A program made the translations under genes and the position numbers. From assembly GCF_000369005.1 (NCBI RefSeq), contig NZ_KB849764.1, positions 377,086 to 441,085 of the forward strand: a DNA stretch of 64,000 nt, given 5' to 3'. Under the pieces are notes generated by a model. It did not search any database. It saw only the letters and a list, made by a program, of their open reading frames with translations, and was not told where the DNA came from. Below are positions 17,230 through 26,165 of this stretch, in pieces (the stretch's first letter is position 1; the number at the start of each line of letters is the position of its first letter). Origin of the DNA: Acinetobacter beijerinckii CIP 110307 (GTDB lineage: Bacteria; Pseudomonadota; Gammaproteobacteria; Pseudomonadales; Moraxellaceae).

Positions 17230-18885
17230 ATGCAATTAAAACAAGTGAATCAAGAATTTTATGTTGCAGATCAAATTTCTCAACTAGATGTGGCTGAACT
17301 TGCAAATAAAGGTATCAAAACAATTATTTGTAATCGTCCTGATGGTGAGGGTGCTGATCAACCCAATATCATTGAAATACAAGAAGTCGCATCTACTCAC
17401 GGGATCCAAGTTGAGTATTTACCTGTGGTCAGTGGTCGTGTGACAAATGAGCAGGCTGAAGAATTTAAATCGCTATACCAAGCAGCTCAGAAACCAATTT
17501 TGGCATTCTGTCGTTCGGGTACTCGCTCAATGACGCTTTGGGGTTTATCTCAGGTTTCGGGTTTAAGTATAGATCAGATGTTACTTGTCTCCAAAATGAT
17601 GGGCTATGATTTGCAAGGTTTAGTGCCAAGAATCCTCAATCAACATCCGACACAATTAAATAATGTGCCTAAATTTTCGGTGGTGATCGTAGGTGGAGGA
17701 GCTGCTGGGATTTCGGTTGCTTCAAGCCTACTTGCTCGTCAGCCAAATCTTGATATTGCAGTTATCGATCCTGCGGAAATTCATTACTACCAACCGGGTT
17801 GGACGATGGTCGGAGGTGGAATTTTTACGCCCGAAAAAACAGTTCGTACTATGGCGAGTTTGATGCCCAAGCAAGTACAGTGGATAAAAGCGGCTGTGGC
17901 TGCCTTTGATCCAGACAATAAACAGGTATTGTTAGAGGGCTGTAAGCCGATCAACTATGAAGTATTGGTAGTTTGCCCAGGTTTGAAACTCAACTGGCAT
18001 GGTATTGAAGGTTTAGTTGAAACACTGGGAAAAAATGGTGTGACCTCGAATTATCGCTATGATTTAGCGCCATACACTTGGCAATTGGTGAGTAATTTGA
18101 AACGTGGCAAGGCTATTTTCACTCAACCACCTATGCCGATTAAGTGCGCGGGTGCACCGCAAAAAGCAATGTATCTTTCTGCTGACCATTGGCAAAAACA
18201 AGGGGTATTGAAAGATATTCAAATAGATTTCTTTAATACAGGCGCGGTTCTATTTGGTGTTGAAGCCTATGTGCCTGCACTGATGGAATATATAAAACGC
18301 TATAACGCCAATCTGCACTTCAATCATCAATTGATAAAAATTGATGGTGAGAACAAACGTGCTTGGTTCAAGATCAATCAAGGTGAAAGTTCATCGCTGT
18401 TTGAAACTGACTTTGACATGATTCATGTTGTCCCACCGCAACAAGCTCCTGATTTTATTCGCGCGAGTAATTTAGTCGATGCCGCGGGTTGGGTGAGTGT
18501 CGATCAACATACTTTGCAGCATAGTAAATATCCTTACATTTTTGCACTTGGAGATGTCATGAATGCTCCGAATGCGAAAACTGCTGCGGCAGCGCGTAAA
18601 CAAGCACCAATCGTTGCGGTGAATGTATTGCAGTACTTAAAAGGTAGTGATCAATTTGCGCGGTACGATGGTTATGGATCATGTCCTTTGACCGTTGAGC
18701 GAGGCAAGATTGTACTTGCTGAGTTCGGTTACGGCGGGAAGCTGCTTCCGAGTTTTCCAACGTGGTTTTTGGATGGTCAAAAACCTTCACGTATGGCATG
18801 GCTGTTAAAAGAGCAAATCCTACCCCCGATGTATTGGGATGGCATGTTAAAAGGGCATGAGTGGCTGGTAAAACCTAAACTTTAA
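17230..18885 (+). CDS. DUF442 phosphatase/rhodanese-like domain fused to sulfide:quinone oxidoreductase
   Basis: 551 aa in two domains. Residues 1-~135 form a DUF442 domain with a Cys-phosphatase/rhodanese-like loop CRSGTRS (94-100). Residues ~148-551 are an SQR-type flavoprotein: FAD motif GGGAAG (155-160), redox cysteines Cys249 (VVCPGL) and Cys306 (IKCAGAPQK), and the C-terminal FAD contact FALGDVMNAPNAKTAAA. SQR oxidises H2S to sulfane sulfur and reduces quinone at the membrane. The fused domain may pass or handle the persulfide before the dioxygenase encoded just upstream. GGAGAG precedes the ATG. In other bacteria DUF442 is more often fused to the dioxygenase (Blh), so the partner differs here. 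Confidence 0.88.
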   Translation: MQLKQVNQEFYVADQISQLDVAELANKGIKTIICNRPDGEGADQPNIIEIQEVASTHGIQVEYLPVVSGRVTNEQAEEFKSLYQAAQKPILAFCRSGTRSMTLWGLSQVSGLSIDQMLLVSKMMGYDLQGLVPRILNQHPTQLNNVPKFSVVIVGGGAAGISVASSLLARQPNLDIAVIDPAEIHYYQPGWTMVGGGIFTPEKTVRTMASLMPKQVQWIKAAVAAFDPDNKQVLLEGCKPINYEVLVVCPGLKLNWHGIEGLVETLGKNGVTSNYRYDLAPYTWQLVSNLKRGKAIFTQPPMPIKCAGAPQKAMYLSADHWQKQGVLKDIQIDFFNTGAVLFGVEAYVPALMEYIKRYNANLHFNHQLIKIDGENKRAWFKINQGESSSLFETDFDMIHVVPPQQAPDFIRASNLVDAAGWVSVDQHTLQHSKYPYIFALGDVMNAPNAKTAAAARKQAPIVAVNVLQYLKGSDQFARYDGYGSCPLTVERGKIVLAEFGYGGKLLPSFPTWFLDGQKPSRMAWLLKEQILPPMYWDGMLKGHEWLVKPKL

Positions 18886-18917
18886 TGTAATTCATTAGAT
18901 TATAAAATCATTAACTT

Positions 18918-18935
18918 AGCTCTAAATCTAGAGCT
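18918..18935 (+). other. Short hairpin between the SQR and TauE genes
   Basis: AGCTCTA-AATC-TAGAGCT, a 7-bp stem with a 4-nt loop and no U-tract. It may be a weak attenuator or processing site in the operon. Confidence 0.35.
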
Positions 18936-18990
18936 GAGTCAGGTATTTTCACACTTGAAAAAGTGTATCTCATTTCTCATGAGGTCCTTT

Positions 18991-19782
18991 ATGGATATGT
19001 GGTTATTAGTCTTAGAAGGTCTAGCAATCGGATGCCTACTTGGCTTAACGGGTGCGGGAGGGGGAATTTTAGCCGTTCCAGCACTGATGGCGAGCCAAGG
19101 GTGGACTGTCGCACAAGCAGCACCAGTCGGACTACTTGCTATTACACTTTCATCTTTTGTGGGGAGTGTACAAGGGTTACAAAAAAAAATCGTACGCTAT
19201 AAAGCTGCAATTTGGATTGCATTAATCAGTATTCCTTCAGCTAGATATGGCGTTCATTTATCAAATATTATCTCGCCGAATTGGTTAAGTTTGGCATTTA
19301 GTCTTGTCATGTTGATTGTCGCCTATCGAATTTTCTTCAATAAAGTTCATGATTTTGAAGATCCGCCATGTAAGGTCAATCAATCAACAGGAAAGCTGAT
19401 TTGGAATGTAAAAACAGCCAGTGTCTTGGGTCTTATCGGTATTGTTGCGGGTTTATTGACTGGACTTTTAGGTGTTGGGGGCGGTTTTGTGATTGTGCCT
19501 GCTTTAAAAAAAGCAACTGATCTTGATATGCATAGTATTGTTGCCACCTCTTTAATGATTATTTTTCTGATTGGTGGCGTCAGTATTTCAGCTCATATGA
19601 TTGATGGTTATCAATATCCAATATTAATCACCACTAGTTTTGTGCTGGCATGTATTGTCGGAATGATTGTTGGAAGAAAATTAATCAATTTGATTGAACT
19701 CAATACTGTACAGAAGGTTTTTGCAACAGTTGTAGTTGGAGTTGCTATATATTTAATCTGGTCAAGTATTCGTCTTCTTTGA
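18991..19782 (+). CDS. TauE/SafE-family membrane exporter (sulfite or sulfur-oxyanion)
   Basis: 263 aa polytopic protein with about eight hydrophobic helices and the internal repeat typical of TauE/SafE: GLTGAGGGILAVPAL near the N-terminus and GLLTGLLGVGGGFVIVPAL near residue 155. Members export sulfite, sulfoacetate or take up related anions. Position behind persulfide dioxygenase and SQR makes sulfite export the best guess. ATG 18991 is chosen because GAGGT lies 5 nt upstream; the open frame extends further but lacks a ribosome site. The 105-nt gap after SQR holds only a short hairpin, so it may be read from the same sigma-54 promoter. Confidence 0.85.
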   Translation: MDMWLLVLEGLAIGCLLGLTGAGGGILAVPALMASQGWTVAQAAPVGLLAITLSSFVGSVQGLQKKIVRYKAAIWIALISIPSARYGVHLSNIISPNWLSLAFSLVMLIVAYRIFFNKVHDFEDPPCKVNQSTGKLIWNVKTASVLGLIGIVAGLLTGLLGVGGGFVIVPALKKATDLDMHSIVATSLMIIFLIGGVSISAHMIDGYQYPILITTSFVLACIVGMIVGRKLINLIELNTVQKVFATVVVGVAIYLIWSSIRLL

Positions 19783-19820
19783 TTGAATATTTGGGTTGAG
19801 ATATTGGATGAAGCAAATGT

Positions 19821-19856
19821 ATTAGAGTCTAATTTGATATGTATTTAGACTCTAAT
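19821..19856. other. Inverted repeat upstream of the lipid cassette
   Basis: ATTAGAGTCTAA (19821-19832) and TTAGACTCTAAT (19845-19856) are perfect 12-bp arms around 12 nt. No U-tract follows on either strand, so it is either an end-protecting hairpin for the tauE transcript or an operator for the downstream operon. Confidence 0.45.
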
Positions 19857-19998
19857 AAAATAATAAATTTATGTTTATACAAACAATTTATCTTATAATA
19901 AAAGATATGATGTAGGTAATAAAATAACGCTTCACATTAATTTCATACTAAACTTACTACTATGATAATTATAAAAAGAGATGGGTCAGGAAGAATCA

Positions 19999-20985
19999 AT
20001 GTTTAAATTTTTTCTGCGATGGATAGATAGTTGGTCAATTCCCAATAGGTCTAAATCTAATGAAATTGAAAGTTCAATAGCCATCAAAGATACTCAAATT
20101 CAATGGTTGAGAATTATTCCGTTTATTTTGCTGCATATTGCCTGTCTGGCTGTTTTTTGGGTCGGGGTTTCATGGTTTGCACTTATATTCATGTTTGCTT
20201 TTTATTTGATTAGAATGTTTGCAATTACAGGGTTCTTTCATCGTTATCTTTCGCATAAAACCTTTCAAACTTCACGACCAGTTCAGTTTTTTTTCCTACT
20301 TATTGGCACAATGAGTGCACAGCGTGGTCCGTTATGGTGGGCAGCTCATCATCGTTATCATCATCGGTTCACTGATACTGAACAAGACCCACATTCATCT
20401 ACACATGGATTTTGGTACAGCCATATCGGATGGTTCTTAAATGACCAAAACTTTACGACAAGAAAAGAGGTCATCAAAGATTGGTTAAAGTTTCCTGAAA
20501 TCGTATGGTTAGATCGTTTTAGTTTACCCGTGGTGTTACTGACTGCTTTATCAATTTATGGTTTGGGTGAGTGGTTAGCTGCTGCTTATCCCAGTTTAGG
20601 TACATCGGGTTTGCAACTATTGGTTTGGGGTTTTGTGGTTTCAACCGTTTTATTGATTCATGCAACTTTATGTATTAACTCTCTTGCTCACTTGTATGGA
20701 AGTCGAGATTTTGAGACTAACGACAACAGTCGAAATAATTTATTCCTTTCGATTATTACATTAGGTGAAGGTTGGCATAACAACCATCATTACTATGCGG
20801 GTAGCACTCGACAAGGTTTTTTCTGGTGGCAAATTGATATTACCTATTACATTTTAAAAATCATGTCTTATTTAGGTTTAGTTTGGGCGATCAAACCTGT
20901 ACCGCAACGTATTTATGATGCGCATAAAAGCCATCAATTAAATCTAAAAATGAACAGAAATAAAATTCAAACTGAGGAGTCTTGA
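19999..20985 (+). CDS. Membrane fatty-acid/acyl-CoA desaturase (delta-9 type)
   Basis: 328 aa with four or more hydrophobic helices and the three histidine boxes of the stearoyl-CoA desaturase group: HRYLSH (81-86), HHRYHH (117-122) and HNNHH near residue 262, which hold a di-iron centre. It introduces a cis double bond into a saturated acyl chain. ATG 19999 has AGGA 7 nt upstream and is preferred over ATG 19981. It is the first gene of the lipid cassette and overlaps the next start by one base (TGATG). Its product, an unsaturated chain, is the normal substrate of CFA-synthase-like methyltransferases, two of which are encoded downstream. Confidence 0.88.
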   Translation: MFKFFLRWIDSWSIPNRSKSNEIESSIAIKDTQIQWLRIIPFILLHIACLAVFWVGVSWFALIFMFAFYLIRMFAITGFFHRYLSHKTFQTSRPVQFFFLLIGTMSAQRGPLWWAAHHRYHHRFTDTEQDPHSSTHGFWYSHIGWFLNDQNFTTRKEVIKDWLKFPEIVWLDRFSLPVVLLTALSIYGLGEWLAAAYPSLGTSGLQLLVWGFVVSTVLLIHATLCINSLAHLYGSRDFETNDNSRNNLFLSIITLGEGWHNNHHYYAGSTRQGFFWWQIDITYYILKIMSYLGLVWAIKPVPQRIYDAHKSHQLNLKMNRNKIQTEES

Positions 20986-22259
20986 TGAAGATTGCAATCG
21001 TAGGCTCTGGCATTTCAGGTATGTATGCTGCATGGAAATTATCACAGCAGCATCAAGTCACGATCTTTGAAAAAGAAAATTATTTCGGAGGACATACCGA
21101 CACGCATGATCTTTGGATTGATGATCAAAATGTCGCAGTGGACAGTGGGTTTATTGTATTTAATGACTATAACTATCCTTTATTCAGTGCAATGATTGCT
21201 GAACTGGGTATCCAAGCACAGAATAGTGATATGAGCTTTTCTGTGAATAATCAGGTTACTGGTCTACAGTACAATCCATCTAAAAAATGGTCATTATTGA
21301 CTCGCCCGCAAAATTTTTTAAATAAGAACTTTCGATTGATGGTATCTGATCTGATCAGGTTTTATCAGGAGAATAAAGATGTTGTCGTGGATCAATGTGA
21401 TGCTGAGTTAAGTATTGAAAATTATCTAAATCGAAATGACTACTCTCAGGTTTTTAGAGAAGAACATCTTTATCCAATGTGTGGTGCACTATGGTCAAGT
21501 CCAGTTGATCAAGTTGGAAAGATACCCTACAAATTTGTGGTCAGTTTTTTTCAACATCATCGTATGTTGCAGTTGGCTGATCGACCACAATGGCAGACAG
21601 TAAAAGGTGGTTCAGCTTCTTATATACGAGCGATTCAAAAAGCTTGTCCATCGATTATTTGGAAGAAAGCGCAAGTTCAACAAGTGATTCGTGAAAATGA
21701 TTTTGTTCATATTGTCACGAATCAAGAACAAGAAACTTTTGATTGGGTTGTGTTTGCGAGTCATGCTGATGACACGTTAAAGCTGATTCAAAATCCTTCG
21801 GCAGATGAGCGAGATGTATTAGGTTGTTTTGACTATCAAGATAACTTTATGGTGGTACATCGCGATACTTCGATTATGCCGAAGCGTCAATCTCAATGGG
21901 CGAGTTGGCATGTGCATGTCACTGCTCAAGAAAAAACTGAAAAAAATAGCAAAGCTCATCAAGTACACTATGGATTTACCTATTGGATGAACAGTTTGCA
22001 AAATCTACCGTGTAAAACGCAGGTATTTTCTACACTGAATCCGAATATGCCGATCGCAAAAGATAAGATTTATGTCGAACGTCATTATCGTCATCCTGTT
22101 TTTGATAAAAAAGCAATTGAGTCTCAAGCGCTTTGGGAACTGATTAATGGTCAAAACCGCAGTTCATTCTGTGGGGCATATTGGGGTTGGGGCTTTCATG
22201 AAGATGGAGCGAGAAGTGCTCAGCGTGTAGTAGATAAGCTATTAAGAATTAAAGACTAA
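20985..22259 (+). CDS. FAD-dependent oxidoreductase (amine-oxidase/desaturase-like, COG2907 type)
   Basis: 424 aa. It starts with the dinucleotide motif VGSGISGMYAAW (GxGxxG at 7-12), then the second FAD contact FGGHTDTHDL. The C-terminal CGAYWGWGFHEDGARSAQRVVDKLL closes the FAD site as in NAD(P)-binding/amine-oxidase-like proteins. Homologues travel with DUF1365 and CFA-synthase genes in many proteobacteria, including sigma-E/ChrR singlet-oxygen regulons, and some act on acyl chains of phospholipids. I infer a redox step on a membrane fatty acid. GAGGAG is 5 nt before ATG 20985, and the gene is translationally coupled to the desaturase. Confidence 0.8.
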   Translation: MKIAIVGSGISGMYAAWKLSQQHQVTIFEKENYFGGHTDTHDLWIDDQNVAVDSGFIVFNDYNYPLFSAMIAELGIQAQNSDMSFSVNNQVTGLQYNPSKKWSLLTRPQNFLNKNFRLMVSDLIRFYQENKDVVVDQCDAELSIENYLNRNDYSQVFREEHLYPMCGALWSSPVDQVGKIPYKFVVSFFQHHRMLQLADRPQWQTVKGGSASYIRAIQKACPSIIWKKAQVQQVIRENDFVHIVTNQEQETFDWVVFASHADDTLKLIQNPSADERDVLGCFDYQDNFMVVHRDTSIMPKRQSQWASWHVHVTAQEKTEKNSKAHQVHYGFTYWMNSLQNLPCKTQVFSTLNPNMPIAKDKIYVERHYRHPVFDKKAIESQALWELINGQNRSSFCGAYWGWGFHEDGARSAQRVVDKLLRIKD

Positions 22260-22274
22260 TTTGGAGGTGATCAC

Positions 22275-23090
22275 ATGTTTGAAGATTCACTTTCCATAGC
22301 CAAAGCTCAGATTAGACATCGGCGCTTTCATCCCAAAGTACACGATTTTCAGTCTAGTTTGAGCTATTTATGTTTTGATCCAGATCGTATCGATCAAAAC
22401 CTAGATCGTTCATGGCTTTGTTCAACTTCGCGTTGGAATATCTTAAATCTTTATGAAAATGATTTTCTAAAAGGCTATACAGGTTCGATCAGAGAACGAA
22501 TTAAGAAAATCCTTTTGCAGCAAGTGGACACGATTTTATCGACTCAATCAGAAATTCGTGTCCTTGCATTGCCAAGAACTTTAGGATTTAGTTTTAATTC
22601 AGTCATCTTTTATTTTGTACTCAATCCTCAAAAACAACCTGTTTTCATATTGAGTGAAATCACCAATACCCCTTGGAATGAACGTAAAGTTTATGTGCAT
22701 GACTGCCGTCAAAAATTAAAAGAGCACAGTCATTTCAAAAGTTATGAGTTCGAATTTGAAAAGAGTTTTCATGTGTCTCCATTTATGCCGATGGATATTC
22801 ACTATAAATGGTGCTTTAGCTTTTCAGATGAACAAAATGTGATTCATATGCAGCTTTATCAATCAGATAAATTTATCTTTGATGCAACGATGCGTTTCAC
22901 TTTAACTAGCATCACAGTTCCTTCACAACTGAATCGTTATGCTATTCATCATATCTTTGAACCTTTCAAGATGTTAGCTTCGATCTACCTTCAAGCTTTT
23001 CATCTATGGCGAAAGAAAGTTCCATTTTATCGGCACCCTAAAAAAGATAAGGATTTAAAACAACATGATGAAAACGCTTATTTTCGGTGA
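22275..23090 (+). CDS. DUF1365 protein of the lipid cassette
   Basis: 271 aa. It opens IRHRRFHPKVHDFQSSLSYL and contains FSFNSVIFYFVL, NTPWNERKVYVHD and FEKSFHVSPFMPMD, all DUF1365 hallmarks. The family's activity is unknown; it is almost always found between an FAD oxidoreductase and a CFA-synthase-like gene, as here. A near-perfect ribosome site GGAGGTGAT is 5-6 nt before ATG 22275. The 3' end overlaps the next gene by 26 bp, a sign of coupling. It probably takes part in making a modified fatty acid, with no evidence yet for which step. Confidence 0.85.
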   Translation: MFEDSLSIAKAQIRHRRFHPKVHDFQSSLSYLCFDPDRIDQNLDRSWLCSTSRWNILNLYENDFLKGYTGSIRERIKKILLQQVDTILSTQSEIRVLALPRTLGFSFNSVIFYFVLNPQKQPVFILSEITNTPWNERKVYVHDCRQKLKEHSHFKSYEFEFEKSFHVSPFMPMDIHYKWCFSFSDEQNVIHMQLYQSDKFIFDATMRFTLTSITVPSQLNRYAIHHIFEPFKMLASIYLQAFHLWRKKVPFYRHPKKDKDLKQHDENAYFR

Positions 23091-24264
23091 ACACGATTCA
23101 CTGCCTTTGGTTCTTCGGAGCTTGCTCAAACTTCGTCATGGTCAAATTCATTTTCGTGGAGAATGGAATGGTACCGTGGGAGAGCTTTCAGATTTAGAAG
23201 CTACGATAGATATTCATAATAAAGAATTGATCGATCTCATTTTTAAAAACGGTGTACTTGGTGCGGCTGAAGGTTATATTCGCGGCTATTGGAGCAGTGA
23301 ACACCTCGTTGAAGTCATTCAAATTTTGGCGAGAAACCGTCATGTGCTTGATAAGATTAATCAGAATGTGATTTCTCAAGCCAGCCAACTTGTATTAAAA
23401 GCTTGGTACAAAACACGTAAAAATTCATTGTCAGGAAGTCGAAAAAATATTGCAGAGCATTACGACCTGAGCAATGACTTTTTCAAACTCTTTCTTGATT
23501 CTTCAATGATGTATTCCAGTGCAGTATATAAGCACAAAGATATGACTCTAGAAGAAGCTTCTGATTATAAAAAAGAACTGATTTGTCAGAAATTACAACT
23601 CAAACCGATGGATCACTTGGTTGAGATCGGTAGTGGTTGGGGCGGATTTGCGATCTACGCTGCTCAGCATTATGGTTGTAAAGTGACCACGATCACCATT
23701 TCTCAAGCACAATACGATGAAGCAACCAAACGTATCACCGATGCGGGTCTCAGTCATCGTGTCAATGTTCAGCTTAAAGATTACCGATTGTTAGAAGGCA
23801 AGTTCGACAAGTTGGTTTCGATCGAAATGATTGAAGCGGTGGGTGAGCAATATTTATCGACTTACTTTAATAAATGCCGATCCTTATTAAAACCGAACGG
23901 TTTGGGATTGATTCAAGCTATTACGATTGAAGATGCACGCTATAAAAAAGCCTTGAATACCGTGGATTACATTAAACGCTATATTTTCCCAGGGAGCTTT
24001 ATCCCTTGTATCAGCGTTTTAACTCAAGCGGCATCTGAACAACAGCTACGCTTAAAACATCTTGAAGATATTGGTTTGAGCTATGCTGAGACGATTCATC
24101 AATGGCGTGAGCGTTTCTTAAATGCTAAAGAACAAGTTTTGGCTTTGGGATTTGATGAAAACTTTATTCGGATGTGGGATTTCTATCTTTGCTATTGCGA
24201 AGGTGGCTTTAAAGAAGGGGTGATCAGCGATGTACACCTTTTATTTGAAGCAAGTCCTTATTAA
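23065..24264 (+). CDS. CFA-synthase-like SAM methyltransferase 1
   Basis: 399 aa. An N-terminal lipid-binding part is followed by NIAEHYDLSNDFFKLFLDSS and MMYSSAVYKHKDMTLEEAS, then the SAM motif LVEIGSGWGGFAIYAAQHYG and VSIEMIEAVGEQYL. This is the cyclopropane-fatty-acyl-phospholipid synthase family, which adds a methylene to cis double bonds of membrane phospholipids; relatives make methyl-branched chains instead. The cysteine of the E. coli motif YSCGYW is Ser here (YSSAVY). The start (ATG 23065 or 23068) lies inside the DUF1365 gene with only AAGG far upstream, so translation is probably coupled. Exact product cannot be told from sequence. Confidence 0.88.
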   Translation: MMKTLIFGEHDSLPLVLRSLLKLRHGQIHFRGEWNGTVGELSDLEATIDIHNKELIDLIFKNGVLGAAEGYIRGYWSSEHLVEVIQILARNRHVLDKINQNVISQASQLVLKAWYKTRKNSLSGSRKNIAEHYDLSNDFFKLFLDSSMMYSSAVYKHKDMTLEEASDYKKELICQKLQLKPMDHLVEIGSGWGGFAIYAAQHYGCKVTTITISQAQYDEATKRITDAGLSHRVNVQLKDYRLLEGKFDKLVSIEMIEAVGEQYLSTYFNKCRSLLKPNGLGLIQAITIEDARYKKALNTVDYIKRYIFPGSFIPCISVLTQAASEQQLRLKHLEDIGLSYAETIHQWRERFLNAKEQVLALGFDENFIRMWDFYLCYCEGGFKEGVISDVHLLFEASPY

Positions 24265-24297
24265 TTTCTCATTATTTTAAGCATCAAGGAGGCAGTT

Positions 24298-25077
24298 ATG
24301 ATATGGCAATTGTTTTTACTTGATGCCCTTGTGATGACGCTTTGTTGGTTGTGGGCAACAGTAAACCATCGTGCAGGTATCGTAGATGTTGCATGGAGTT
24401 TCTGTATTGTTCTCAATATTGCCATTACAGCATTGTTTGTTGAGATCGCTCCGTTAAATGTCAGATTGTTTCTCGGCGTATTCAGTTCAATATGGTTCTT
24501 GCGGCTAACTTTGCACCTATTCCGTCGTTATTTAGCTGAGCATGAAGAAGATCGACGATATGCCAACATGCGCAGAGCAATGGGCAAATATCAACATTTT
24601 GGTTTCTTTCTATTTTTCATGTTTCAGGCTGGATTAGCCATTTTATTTAGCATTCCGATGTGGAGCTTGCTCAATGTGCCAAGCATGTCTTGGAGCATGG
24701 ATACCAATGATTATCTGATTATTGCAGGTTTAATTATGTTTGTTGCATTCGTTGGCGAGACGGTTGCAGATCAACAATTATATCGGTTCAAGCAGAATCC
24801 CAATAATCATGGCAAAACAATGGATCAAGGTCTGTGGAAGTATTCAAGGCATCCAAACTACTTCTTTGAATGGCTGCATTGGTTTGCTTATCCCATCATA
24901 GGAGTAGCGGCAGGATTATTAAGCTTGTGGATCTATCCAATTTTGATGTGGTTATTCTTGTATTACATCACGGGTATTCCATTCAGTGAGCAACAAGCAT
25001 TAAAAAATCGAGGTCAAAATTATCTCGATTATCAAAAACGAACTTCAATGTTTATTCCGTGGAAACCCAAACAGTAG
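24298..25077 (+). CDS. DUF1295 membrane protein (steroid 5-alpha-reductase-like)
   Basis: 259 aa, about six membrane helices. The C-terminal signature QGLWKYSRHPNYFFEWLHWF is that of the DUF1295/COG3752 group, related to steroid 5-alpha reductases and isoprenyl-cysteine methyltransferases. FKQNPNNHGKTMDQG precedes it and probably binds a nucleotide-like cofactor. A strong AAGGAGG ribosome site precedes the ATG. In mixed clusters with CFA-like enzymes it is a candidate for reduction of an unsaturated intermediate during methyl-branched or furan fatty-acid formation; this is inference from context. Confidence 0.83.
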   Translation: MIWQLFLLDALVMTLCWLWATVNHRAGIVDVAWSFCIVLNIAITALFVEIAPLNVRLFLGVFSSIWFLRLTLHLFRRYLAEHEEDRRYANMRRAMGKYQHFGFFLFFMFQAGLAILFSIPMWSLLNVPSMSWSMDTNDYLIIAGLIMFVAFVGETVADQQLYRFKQNPNNHGKTMDQGLWKYSRHPNYFFEWLHWFAYPIIGVAAGLLSLWIYPILMWLFLYYITGIPFSEQQALKNRGQNYLDYQKRTSMFIPWKPKQ

Positions 25078-25086
25078 GTACTGCAC

Positions 25087-26136
25087 ATGGACTTTATTAT
25101 TCAAAAATCTTTAAAACTCGTTGAAAGCGGTTTAGTTCCAGATCAGGCGATTCGTGCAGCAATCCGTGCATTGAGTAAAAAGCGTTTGATTCAAGAAGGG
25201 CGTTATGATCCTGAGCAAGGTGCACAGCGTTATATGGACGTGCTCAATATGTTGAAGCATAGCGAGATTGCGATTGAAACAGACAAAGCCAATGAGCAAC
25301 ATTATGAGTTGCCGACTGCTTTCTTTCAGGCTGTACTAGGGAAACGTTTGAAATATAGTGCCTGTTTCTTTCCACATGACCACACCACCTTAGATGAAGC
25401 CGAAGAATTTGCATTGCAAATATATAGTGATCGTGCACAGTTACTGGATGGTCAAGAGATTTTAGAATTGGGCTGTGGTTGGGGATCATTTACCCTATGG
25501 ATGGCTGAGCGTTATCCAAATGCGAAGATCACAGGTGTTTCAAATTCGGCAACTCAACGTCAGCATATTTTAGCTGAAGCTGAAAAACGTAATTTGAACA
25601 ATATTGAAATCATCACTTGTGATGTCAATGTACTTGAATTGAAAACAAATACGTTCGATCGCGTAGTTTCAGTGGAAATGTTTGAACACGTTAGAAATTA
25701 TCAGAAACTCTTTGAGAAAATTCAATCTTGGCTTAAAGAGGATGGTATGTTGTGGTGTCATATTTTCTGTCATCGCTTCTTACATTATCCTTTTGAAATC
25801 AAAAGCGAATATGACTGGATGTCACGTTACTTTTTTACGGGTGGTCTGATGCCATCTACCTCTACATTCTTACATTTCCAAGATCATTTAGAGCTTGCGC
25901 AGCATTGGCAGTGGTCAGGCACACATTATGAAAAAACATCTAATGCTTGGTTAGAAAATATGGATCGCCATGCTGATGAGTTAAAACCTTTGTTTGAACA
26001 AGTCTATGCACAAGATACAGATGCATGGTGGCAACGTTGGCGTATATTTTTTATGGCTTGTGCAGAGTTATTTGGATTTGAACAGGGACAAGAGTGGGTG
26101 GTTGGTCACTTCCTGTTCAAAAAGAAAAGCGTATAA
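25087..26136 (+). CDS. CFA-synthase-like SAM methyltransferase 2
   Basis: 349 aa. NEQHYELPTAFFQAVLGKRLKYSACFF and HTTLDEAEEFALQIY are the substrate-side motifs; SAM binding is ILELGCGWGSFTLWMAE and VSVEMFEHVRNYQKLFE. The protein differs strongly from methyltransferase 1 at 23065, so the two are not a recent duplication and probably do different steps or use different lipids. It retains a Cys in KYSACF, unlike the first enzyme. The gene is 9 nt after DUF1295 and 29 nt before the histidine kinase gene, with no terminator seen between, so kinase expression may follow that of the cassette. Confidence 0.85.
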   Translation: MDFIIQKSLKLVESGLVPDQAIRAAIRALSKKRLIQEGRYDPEQGAQRYMDVLNMLKHSEIAIETDKANEQHYELPTAFFQAVLGKRLKYSACFFPHDHTTLDEAEEFALQIYSDRAQLLDGQEILELGCGWGSFTLWMAERYPNAKITGVSNSATQRQHILAEAEKRNLNNIEIITCDVNVLELKTNTFDRVVSVEMFEHVRNYQKLFEKIQSWLKEDGMLWCHIFCHRFLHYPFEIKSEYDWMSRYFFTGGLMPSTSTFLHFQDHLELAQHWQWSGTHYEKTSNAWLENMDRHADELKPLFEQVYAQDTDAWWQRWRIFFMACAELFGFEQGQEWVVGHFLFKKKSV

Positions 26137-26165
26137 TTTAATTACTCTTTAGTGCAGATTAGCCT

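Noticed and set aside
19943..19962. TACTA repeats as a response-regulator box before the lipid cassette
   Set aside because: The copies are 9 bp apart and lie in very AT-rich DNA; OmpR-type sites normally repeat at 10-11 bp.
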